From contig JAAVEX010000095.1 of NCBI GenBank assembly GCA_014801065.1, positions 1-5,168 of the forward strand: a DNA stretch of 5,168 nt, written 5' to 3'. This document shows positions 1-5,168 of the stretch, one piece after another. Numbering within the stretch: position 1 is the stretch's first letter; each line of letters starts with the position of its first letter. The notes under the pieces are model-generated. The model was not told where the DNA came from and ran no database searches. It saw only the letters and a list, made by a program, of their open reading frames with translations. Position numbers and translations under genes: made by a program. This DNA comes from Barnesiella sp. Lineage in GTDB: Bacteria > Bacteroidota > Bacteroidia > Bacteroidales > Muribaculaceae.

Positions 1-9
1 ATGTGCGAA

Positions 10-116
10 TGATTTTGAGCTATTTCAGGATGAGTTTTGCAAGTTGAAGAGGGAGCGATGCGGGCATCGTGACCGATAAAACTTGGCAAAAATCGCCTGA
101 AAGATCATCAAAATCA
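10..116. repeat. Long imperfect palindrome downstream of the Ig-like gene
   Basis: Matching arms lie around a centre near 62-63. TGATTTTGA (10-18) pairs with 108-116, TTTCAGG (23-29) with 96-102, TTTTGC (35-40) with 86-91, AAGTT (41-45) with 80-84, and CGATGC (56-61) with GCATCG (64-69). Short mismatched gaps and a one-base bulge separate the blocks, and 46-55/70-79 does not pair. Either strand could fold into a hairpin of about 107 bases. It starts 38 bases after the stop at 154. On the minus strand the T run (123-130) precedes the structure, so it is not an intrinsic terminator for that gene. Possible identities are a miniature inverted-repeat element, a dispersed intergenic repeat or a structured RNA; the sequence cannot decide. 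Confidence 0.6.
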
Positions 117-153
117 GAGTATAAAAAAAATTTCACATAACATTAAACAGTTT

Positions 154-1470
154 CTAAGCTGATATTTTAAATATATCCTTACCCACGGAGATCACATAAA
201 TATTTCCTTCGGGCAAAGAAACGGTCATATCTTCGCTCGCAGTCTTACAGCGCATATACTCATATCCATTTACGCTCACTATCGACAGCGGTGTTCCCTT
301 CGACATTCCTGAAATCCTGACCGTGTTACGATCAATCATTGTCACTGTCACATTGCTTTCTGAGCTGCCTGAATATTCAATTGATGCAACGTCATTTTCC
401 TCCACCGATACAGCACACATTCCCTCGGCCGAAGAATTGTCAACCGAAACGGCTTTAATAATACACTGACCGGTTCTTTTAGCAATCACATTTCCGTTGC
501 TGTCCACTTCCGCCACATCATAATCGGTCGACTGCCATTCGACACGAGTGTCTGATGCGCCGCAAGGAAACACTGATGCCGACAATTGTCTTGCCTCTCC
601 GACTTGCAATGTGATCATTGCTGGCAAAACATCAACCGACTCTACTCCCAAGTGGTCAACTATCTTGAAAACACAATATTTGCATACTGATTTGTCGACG
701 GCTGAAGTAGCACATACATTGACAGCTCCTGTTGCTTTTTTTGCTTTGATACGCCCCGTTTGATCAAGATCGAAATAGTCGGAATAGTCCGTGGTCCATA
801 TCACATCTCTTACGGCATTTGATGGAATGAATTCCAACTCAAATTTCAACGATCCTCCTACTCCTACAGTCCGTTCACCGTCCACATAACTTATAGACGT
901 AGGAGCTATCTCCACCACATTGATCTCCACCAATGCATAGACCGATGGTGTAATCTTGGAAGACGCCGTGACCACCGCCCTCCCCTTGGCAATAGCTGTT
1001 GCTACTCCATCTTCGTCAACAATCACCACCGATTCATCGCTGCTCATATAATTCAATGTCCTATCCAACGCATAGTCCGGCGACACAATAGCTTCAATTT
1101 TAGTCTGCCCGCCAATATTTAATGTTCGCGTGGTTGCGGGTATGAATATTGTTTCAACATCTCCTTTCGCAGCCCTGGAATCCTTATAAATTATAGTCAT
1201 GGCCACAATACATAGACCGCCCGAAGATGAAACAGAGATTTCTTGCGTTTCTTTACCATCCACACACAATTCAAATCGTCTTTTCATCATCTGTCGATCG
1301 ACAGTAGAGGACTGAATCGTCACTTCTTCTCCTTCGCAAATTGAAACCGTCGGACTTTCATCAGGCGAAGTAACATAATCAAGAAATACTCGGCAGATCT
1401 CATTGCGATACTCCTTAGAGAGCGAAAATCTCAGTGACTCTCTCTCCCTTTCTTCCCAAAACGATACCAT
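154..1470 (-). CDS. 3' fragment of the split Ig-like gene: three BIG_2-type domains and C-terminal sorting-type tail
   Basis: This frame stays open from about 1596 to the TAG at 156-154, but its upstream part (MHVRMLIIIRCLTRMKW...) is basic, has no signal peptide and overlaps the better-looking 5' fragment, so it is not real N-terminus. The first in-frame ATG usable as an independent start is at 1470; the true protein most likely enters from the other frame near 1446-1417. The domains show the BIG_2 signature: LNIGGQTKIEAIVSPDYA..SSDESVVIVDEDGVATAIAKG, then VGVGGSLKFELEFIPSNA, then LQVGEARQLSASVFP..VEWQSTDYDVAEVDSNGNVIAKRTG. The end (VRISGMSKGTPLSIVSVNGYE ... SLPEGNIYVISVGKDIFKISA, shown in part) fits the type IX secretion C-terminal family. 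It is cysteine-rich for an exported Ig protein, with 11 Cys in this part. Without the 5' part it could not be exported. Confidence 0.7.
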   Translation of the reverse strand: MVSFWEERERESLRFSLSKEYRNEICRVFLDYVTSPDESPTVSICEGEEVTIQSSTVDRQMMKRRFELCVDGKETQEISVSSSGGLCIVAMTIIYKDSRAAKGDVETIFIPATTRTLNIGGQTKIEAIVSPDYALDRTLNYMSSDESVVIVDEDGVATAIAKGRAVVTASSKITPSVYALVEINVVEIAPTSISYVDGERTVGVGGSLKFELEFIPSNAVRDVIWTTDYSDYFDLDQTGRIKAKKATGAVNVCATSAVDKSVCKYCVFKIVDHLGVESVDVLPAMITLQVGEARQLSASVFPCGASDTRVEWQSTDYDVAEVDSNGNVIAKRTGQCIIKAVSVDNSSAEGMCAVSVEENDVASIEYSGSSESNVTVTMIDRNTVRISGMSKGTPLSIVSVNGYEYMRCKTASEDMTVSLPEGNIYVISVGKDIFKISA

Positions 1471-1741
1471 CCTTACCGACACGACAATTCTCTGAGTCAA
1501 CAATCTTGTTGACATAAGGAGTTGAAGTAGAGTTGAAATACTTGCCCACTTCATGCGTGTTAAGCACCGAATTATTATTAGCATCCGAACATGCAAAGAT
1601 CAATGATAAAGGTTCATTATCAACAGCTCTGCAAACAAACGATGTTGCAATCAGTATATAAACCACAACCGATACCAGACTGACCGCCCTCACAACATGA
1701 TGCTTCAGTCCACAAATTATCCCTTCTCTATATATCTGCAT
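1415..1741 (-). CDS. 5' fragment of the split Ig-like gene: signal peptide and first half of the beta-sandwich module
   Basis: The fragment has 108 codons ending at the TAA at 1417-1415. The start is probably the ATG at 1741, 41 bases from the -7 box, giving a long basic n-region (MQIYREGIICGLKHHVVR), a hydrophobic core (AVSLVSVVVYILIATSF) and a likely cleavage after CRA. An in-frame GTG at 1693 would give a shorter, equally typical signal peptide, so the start is unsettled. No lipobox cysteine is placed correctly, so a lipoprotein is unlikely. After cleavage the chain reads VDNEPLSLIFACSDANNNSV, HEVGKYFNSTSTPYVNKIV and GKDGIVLGRKGER, in keeping with the opening strands of a jelly-roll module. 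The last residues (VTEIFAL) fall in the ambiguous junction. Alone it would be an exported stub of about 70 mature residues with no complete domain. Confidence 0.6.
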   Translation of the reverse strand: MQIYREGIICGLKHHVVRAVSLVSVVVYILIATSFVCRAVDNEPLSLIFACSDANNNSVLNTHEVGKYFNSTSTPYVNKIVDSENCRVGKDGIVLGRKGERVTEIFAL

Positions 1742-1947
1742 AATGAAACTTCGTTAGATCCTCTCCATTACATAAACATACGCAAATATAACAATAATTT
1801 ACTATACCACCTCACTACCGAGACATTGAACATGAGATCCTTAAAAGGTCTTTTGCCTCCCCGCCATCCTTGCGCCCGACTATTATAACCTCGCCCCCAC
1901 ATCTGATAAAAGTCATAGTGACAACCAATACTATGTAGCCCACGCCT
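1742..1947. other. Intergenic stretch between the decayed cassette and the Ig-like gene
   Basis: No intact gene is visible. Apart from the -7 box at 1783-1790, the minus strand holds an open stretch (1955 to the TAG at 1817-1815) reading VIKGVGYIVLVVTMTFIRCG and then GEVIIVGRKDG. Its beta-strand-like pieces could be a further decayed part of the toxin-like remnant, in a third frame. A small palindrome AAAAGGTCTTTT near 1844-1855 has only a two-base loop and no T tract, so I do not call it a terminator. Confidence 0.4.
1783..1790 (-). promoter_or_regulatory. Bacteroidota-type -7 promoter box (TAnnTTTG) for the Ig-like protein gene
   Basis: The minus strand reads TATATTTG, a perfect match to the Bacteroidota sigma-ABfr -7 consensus TAnnTTTG. 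It lies 41 bases upstream of the ATG at 1741, giving a leader of roughly 35 bases. It faces a gene with a signal peptide and sits in AT-rich DNA after the decayed cassette. I see no clear TTG at the usual -33 distance (about 1808-1815 reads GTGAGGTGG), so strength is uncertain. The leader has a purine run GGAGAGGA about 20 bases before the ATG, too far for a normal Shine-Dalgarno site; weak ribosome sites are common in this phylum. Confidence 0.55.
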
Positions 1948-2279
1948 TTAATAACCTTTGACATTATTATGACTTCCGACTCTTATAATATCTGCAGGAG
2001 TCTCGTCAAAAGTTGTATCATAGGTTCTATTGGGTTTTATGTCTTTGTCCGACAAGTACTCAATTCTATAACCAAGAGTTGCCAAATCTTTTGCCATCGT
2101 ATGCTTTTTGTCAAACTTCTCTCTTGTTTTATATTCTGACCAGTTTCTATTCGCTCGCGGTAGGTTACGACAAATCCGCCGGTCTCATGATCAAAATATG
2201 TTTTCTCCCAATCACGGCTATAAGAGCGGAACTCCTTAAAGTCTTTACTTGGGTAGAATCCGCCTAATGTCTTAGCCAT
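1948..2279 (-). pseudogene. Frameshifted remnant with a toxin-like C-terminal domain
   Basis: From the ATG at 2279 the frame reads MAKTLGGFYPSKDFKEFRSY, then DWEKTYFDHETGGFVVTYRE and RIETGQNIKQE, after which it turns nonsensical (RSLTKSIRW...) and stops at 2037. Changing frame inside AAACAAGAGAGAAG (about 2116-2129) restores coherent sequence: KFDKKHTMAKDLATLGYRIE, YLSDKDIK, YDTTFDETPADIIRVGSHNN and a stop at 1950-1948. Removing one GA unit, or adding one base, joins the halves into a protein of about 110 residues. The pattern FDxETGG...KFDK...MAxxLAxxGYRIExL...PADxxRxxSHNN resembles, from memory, nuclease-type toxin domains at the ends of Bacteroidota phage-head-like or polymorphic-toxin proteins; this assignment is tentative. 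Such domains usually continue well beyond SHNN, so the C-terminus is also probably damaged. No cognate immunity gene is visible. Confidence 0.5.
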
Positions 2280-2502
2280 TCCCGAATACTCCTTTCCGAC
2301 GGTTGGTCATGAATTGTTCGACGCAAATCACTCTCGCCTTCAAACAAATCTGCCGAATATTCTCGCCGCCTCCGTAAACAATCATTTTAGGTACATCTAA
2401 TCCGGAGATCTCCTGCGCGATTTTTATCTCTTCACGCAGATATTCTTCCCGATAATCATAACTGCGATTGGCGAAGGCATTTCCCCACCATAAGGATATG
2501 TA
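2272..2502 (-). pseudogene. 5'-truncated remnant of an unrecognised gene
   Basis: One minus-strand frame reads 76 coherent codons from 2502 to the TAA at 2274-2272, starting YISLWWGNAFANRSYDYREE, then EEIKIAQEISGLDVPKMIVY, GGGENIRQIC and VEQFMTNRRKGVFGNG. Charged helical stretches, a GGGEN loop and a basic tail look like real protein, not a chance frame. No ATG, GTG or TTG occurs in frame in its first 60 or so codons, and its upstream edge abuts the terminator of the preceding gene, so the true 5' end appears lost. Its stop overlaps the ATG of the next remnant by 8 bases (ATGGCTAA), the spacing of translationally coupled genes, so the two were probably once one operon. I do not recognise the family. 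A conserved accessory or phage-type protein is possible. Confidence 0.55.
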
Positions 2503-2508
2503 AAATAG

Positions 2509-2542
2509 AAAGGGACACTCTGCGACAGCAGAATGTCCCTTT
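2509..2542 (-). terminator. Intrinsic terminator of the large secreted-protein gene
   Basis: The arms AAAGGGACA and TGTCCCTTT (9 bp) continue through one position that is a U-G wobble in the minus-strand RNA, then 5 more pairs (TCTGC/GCAGA), closing on the tetraloop TGTC. The stem is 2509-2523 with 2528-2542. On the minus strand the stem runs into TTTCTATTTT, a T-rich tail. It begins 21 bases after the stop codon at 2564. The plus-strand side lacks a good T tract, so it most likely acts on the minus strand only. Confidence 0.88.
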
Positions 2543-2563
2543 CCAAATAGGTATATTGTAAAA

Positions 2564-5168
2564 TTATTTTACAAGAACTTTAGTCACCTGAGTACCCTGA
2601 CGGCATACATAAATGCCGGGGGTAAGATTGTCGGCAGCTACGCGGATGCCCTGGAGATTGTAGAACTCAACAGGAGCGTTGTTATTGTCAGAGTTGATCT
2701 CTTCAATGCCCTGAACGCCATTTTCGTCCTGAACGTATTCAACAGTCATTTTTGCAAAGCGAACGTTGGCCTGCGGAGTGAATGACACGAAGTTGCACAG
2801 ACCCTCAGGAGCAACGAAAGTCATTGCATCGCTGGTTTCAGCTTCGCTGAGGTTAGTGGCGATTGACTGTTCTCCCCAAGTGGTGGAAACAGAGTGCTGT
2901 TCGAATGTGATCTTGGTGATCTTGTAGCCGTCTTCAGCGAGAGATACAGTGTACTGGTTCTGTTTGTAAACACGACATTCGAGATAAGATACGTCAGCCT
3001 TAACGTAGTTATGCCAGACGATGTTGTTTGAAGTGTTGTCGGCTTTGTCAAACGAAACCATAACGGGACCTTCCTGAAGCACTACATCATTGGAAAGATT
3101 AGAGCCCTTGCCACCTTCAGGGAATTCAAGCGATCCGGACACAACCTGACCAAGAGTTTTTTCGCTGTCGGAGAAGTCGAACACAGCTTTAGCTGATCCG
3201 GGGATATAAGTAGTGTAAGATGCAGTAGCAACTTCGGAGTTGAGCATACCTTCTTTTACAGCGATTGCTTTGATAGTGCAAGCTTCAGAGTAAGTGAGGG
3301 GTGCGCTGTAGACCATCGATTCAGTGGTAGGTTCTTCGCCATCGAACGCCACATAGATAGTAGCACCTTCAGTTTCACATTCAATTGTGATCTGATCGCC
3401 AATAGAGAGTTCGCTACCGGAAGCAGGTGTGAACACGGGAGTAGCAGCCGGTTCCATAACCTTACCGCCTTCAAAGCGGATGGGAGTGAGCTGCATAGTG
3501 GAATTGTAAATCGAAATAAAACCATAAACAGTGAATCCTTCACCTTCAGGAACTGCATTGCTCTTTGTTCCGTCTACCTGAGTGATTGCTCCGGGATAGT
3601 TTGTAGCATTGCTGAATGTATTGTAAATGATGATTTCACCTGTTCCATCGTTGGCAGTGTAGTTATTGGTCGAGGATGCAGCTGTGATGTTAACATCAGT
3701 GATCTTAACATAGTGGTTGAGCATGTCTGAACCGATTTCTTCGATTGCAAGTTCGTTAGGCATAACGGCAGTGCCGGCAGTTTTTTCGCCAATTTCTGAA
3801 ACGATAACTTCCGGAAGACCGTTCTGAGATTTATAAGTGCCGCTTACATAGCTGAGAACATCGCCATTCTGAGCGCCGAGATTTGAAACGGCTTCAACAT
3901 TGTTTCCATTATATGCAAGAATATAATCGGTGCCGTCTGTGAGATAGAGATTGCGACCGCACTGATAGATGGCAGTGAGCGGAGCATTGATCTTAGCGTT
4001 CGATGCCGGTTGGATAGTGAGGAAGTCACCGAGAGAAGCCAGGTTGTTGGGATAGAGTTTAACAGTGTTTACAGAGCTGAGTTTTCCATCTTTCACTGCC
4101 ACTGCCTTAACGGTGGTAACACCTGAGATAGTGAACGGACCGGTATAGAGAGTAGATGTAGCTGTAGGTTCGGTCTCATCCAGTGTATAGCGGATTTCAA
4201 GACCGTCAGCTTGAGAGAGAGTCACAGTATTATTATCACCGAGCTCGATTTTGGGAGCGGCGATCACTTCAACAGAAGAGTCTACGGTATATTCGATTTC
4301 AATATATTGAACACGAATCTGAGCACCAACCTGGATGTCGAACGAGGTGGTGGCAGAGCCGGTCCATGTATAAGTTAATGCCGATTTATCCTCTGTTATT
4401 ACACCCAGAGGTGCAGTGAGAGTCTTTCCGGTGTAGCCGGAACCACACTTAATGGTGATCTTATTGATTGTCACACCGGCTTCGGGATAAACATAAAGTT
4501 GGTCATTCTGATACCAGCGAATAAGACCGGAATTAACATTAGTCTGAGTGTTGTTGTTGCGATACCAGTCGATAGAGCATACATTAGGAGCTGTAAATGT
4601 AGTGCCATGTGCAGCTGTAGCTCCGGTCAAAGTGCCTGACACCTCTACTGCAGGCGAAGCTGATCCTGTGTAGCTGTAGCCCTGAGCATAGAAACAAACG
4701 GCATTCGATTCGGAGGGAGTAGGTTCTACTGTAGTCGATCCTTCACCATATGTTACTTCTACGGCTGTAAAACGCACTTGCTGTTTCCCGGTATTGGTAA
4801 TGGTCAATTCATTAGTTGACCCGGACCAAACATCTCCGCTAAAAGAACCTGAAGATACTTTGCAATCCGAGTTTATTGCGTAATTATCAGAAACAGTAGT
4901 AAAAGATACGTTTGTTACTACCTGTCCTTCGGGAGCAGTGAAAGTGATGGCATTATTTGTGTAAACACGCATCATCGCACCGCTTGTGAAATAAGCAGGA
5001 TCACTTGATCCGGTCCCTTTGGAAAGGGAAACAGTAACGTCACCAACAGTGAACGATGTTACTTTCTCTTGATTCGCATAACCGCTTTCAGAGAATGTGA
5101 CTTTCGCCGTTGTTGCAGAGGCTATGCCCACAGTCAACAGCAACGAAAATAGAAGTAGAAATTTCCTC
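2564..5168 (-). CDS. Secreted multidomain surface protein with two CHB_HEX_C-type domains and a C-terminal sorting-type tail (5' end cut by window edge)
   Basis: Function unknown; probably an exported cell-surface or secreted binding protein. The frame is open to the window edge and reads RKFLLLFSLLLTVGIASA, a classic signal peptide with likely cleavage after ASA. The last base at the edge is G, so the start is probably an ATG completed two bases outside (about 868 residues); an internal TTG at 5143 would destroy the signal peptide. Approximate residues: 22-142, 156-295 and 660-812 are beta-sandwich modules ending in strands such as VRFTAVEVTYGE and VRFAKMTVEYV. Residues 304-370 and 576-652 match the chitobiase/hexosaminidase C-terminal pattern (IRYTLDETEPT..LYTGPF..VKAVAVKDG and IYVAFDGEEPT..VYSAPL..IKAIAVKEG). 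Residues 378-568 look OB-like (low confidence). The end, VEFYNLQGIRV...GIYVCRQG...KVLVK, is the Bacteroidota C-terminal sorting-type module. No catalytic domain is visible, so it should not be called a hexosaminidase. A strong terminator follows 21 bases after the stop. Confidence 0.93.
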   Translation of the reverse strand, partial: RKFLLLFSLLLTVGIASATTAKVTFSESGYANQEKVTSFTVGDVTVSLSKGTGSSDPAYFTSGAMMRVYTNNAITFTAPEGQVVTNVSFTTVSDNYAINSDCKVSSGSFSGDVWSGSTNELTITNTGKQQVRFTAVEVTYGEGSTTVEPTPSESNAVCFYAQGYSYTGSASPAVEVSGTLTGATAAHGTTFTAPNVCSIDWYRNNNTQTNVNSGLIRWYQNDQLYVYPEAGVTINKITIKCGSGYTGKTLTAPLGVITEDKSALTYTWTGSATTSFDIQVGAQIRVQYIEIEYTVDSSVEVIAAPKIELGDNNTVTLSQADGLEIRYTLDETEPTATSTLYTGPFTISGVTTVKAVAVKDGKLSSVNTVKLYPNNLASLGDFLTIQPASNAKINAPLTAIYQCGRNLYLTDGTDYILAYNGNNVEAVSNLGAQNGDVLSYVSGTYKSQNGLPEVIVSEIGEKTAGTAVMPNELAIEEIGSDMLNHYVKITDVNITAASSTNNYTANDGTGEIIIYNTFSNATNYPGAITQVDGTKSNAVPEGEGFTVYGFISIYNSTMQLTPIRFEGGKVMEPAATPVFTPASGSELSIGDQITIECETEGATIYVAFDGEEPTTESMVYSAPLTYSEACTIKAIAVKEGMLNSEVATASYTTYIPGSAKAVFDFSDSEKTLGQVVSGSLEFPEGGKGSNLSNDVVLQEGPVMVSFDKADNTSNNIVWHNYVKADVSYLECRVYKQNQYTVSLAEDGYKITKITFEQHSVSTTWGEQSIATNLSEAETSDAMTFVAPEGLCNFVSFTPQANVRFAKMTVEYVQDENGVQGIEEINSDNNNAPVEFYNLQGIRVAADNLTPGIYVCRQGTQVTKVLVK

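Larger units (their letters stand above)
154..1741 (-). pseudogene. Secreted Ig-like (BIG_2) repeat protein, one gene split by a frameshift
   Basis: Two overlapping minus-strand frames form one logical gene. The 5' frame (1741-1415) supplies the signal peptide and start of the first module; the 3' frame supplies the rest of that module, three Ig-like domains and the C-terminal tail. Joined at the GA run 1438-1446, they give about 529 residues: signal peptide 1-39, beta-sandwich module about 40-190, BIG_2-type domains about 196-278, 279-365 and 367-451, C-terminal module about 454-529. The rebuilt junction reads GIVLGRKGERESLRFSLSKE, a sensible alternation of beta-strand residues. Adding one GA unit (four present) fixes the frame. 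Adding one CT unit in the CTCTCT run at 1417-1422 also does, reading EIFALSKEYR. Whether this is a true mutation, reversible slippage or a sequencing error cannot be told from one sequence. Likely role: surface adhesion or binding, by family analogy only. Confidence 0.75.

Noticed and set aside
10..133. Long hairpin plus A/T run read as a terminator
   Set aside because: For the minus-strand gene the T run comes before the hairpin, and for plus-strand transcripts the hairpin is followed by A's, so neither orientation fits an intrinsic terminator.
548..763. Plus-strand open frame of 71 codons
   Set aside because: Lies entirely antisense to the well-supported Ig-like coding region, with low-complexity, unconvincing protein and no promoter.
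1697..1888. Plus-strand open frame of 63 codons
   Set aside because: Antisense to the signal peptide region and promoter of the Ig-like gene; no recognisable protein features.
2013..2267. Plus-strand open frame of 84 codons with hydrophobic stretches
   Set aside because: Antisense to the toxin-like remnant. Its hydrophobic, Phe/Leu-rich look is what the reverse of Lys/Glu-rich coding sequence yields.
2503..2563. Extension of the 76-codon remnant upstream through the terminator hairpin
   Set aside because: The frame stays open there but has no start codon, and the sequence is fully explained by a symmetrical terminator stem; the openness is probably chance.
2821..4029. Several short minus-strand frames (2821-3051, 3256-3558, 3574-3792, 3844-4029) and a plus-strand frame at 4183-4419
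   Set aside because: All lie inside the large secreted-protein gene in other frames and have Ser/Leu/Arg-rich shadow composition.
5014..5029. Perfect palindrome TCCCTTT-GG-AAAGGGA inside the large gene
   Set aside because: The loop is only two bases, there is no T tract, and it lies within coding sequence (SLSKG region); probably incidental.
1..5168. CRISPR array, tRNA, rRNA or insertion-sequence transposase
   Set aside because: No regularly spaced repeats, no cloverleaf or rRNA-like sequence and no transposase motifs were seen on either strand.

Overview
The window looks like a gut Bacteroidales chromosome, possibly Muribaculaceae-like; that placement is inference. The support is two secreted proteins built from beta-sandwich modules, both ending in the short C-terminal module typical of Bacteroidota surface proteins, and a perfect Bacteroidota-type TAnnTTTG -7 box. 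All supported genes lie on the minus strand, so the reading order runs from high to low coordinates.

Layout in transcription order. (1) 5168 to 2564: a large exported multidomain protein, complete except for the first bases of its start codon, which lie just past the window edge. It has a signal peptide, three jelly-roll-like modules, two chitobiase/beta-hexosaminidase C-terminal-type domains, a central OB-like region and a C-terminal sorting-type tail. (2) 2542-2509: a strong intrinsic terminator. (3) About 2502 to 1948, perhaps on to 1815: two overlapping gene remnants. The first has no start codon. The second is frameshifted and carries a toxin-domain-like stretch. This looks like a decayed accessory cassette between two surface-protein genes. 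(4) 1790-1783: a promoter -7 element. (5) 1741 to 154: a second exported protein (signal peptide, beta-sandwich module, three bacterial Ig-like group 2 domains, C-terminal tail) split over two reading frames. A frame change near 1415-1446 rebuilds one protein of about 529 residues. (6) 116-10: a long imperfect palindrome of unknown nature downstream of that gene.

Nothing suggests an enzymatic pathway. The two large genes probably encode surface or secreted adhesion or glycan-binding proteins, though no ligand can be read from the sequence. The points of most interest are the split Ig-like gene, the decayed cassette, and the palindrome. Both frame breaks fall in or beside short GA/CT dinucleotide runs.
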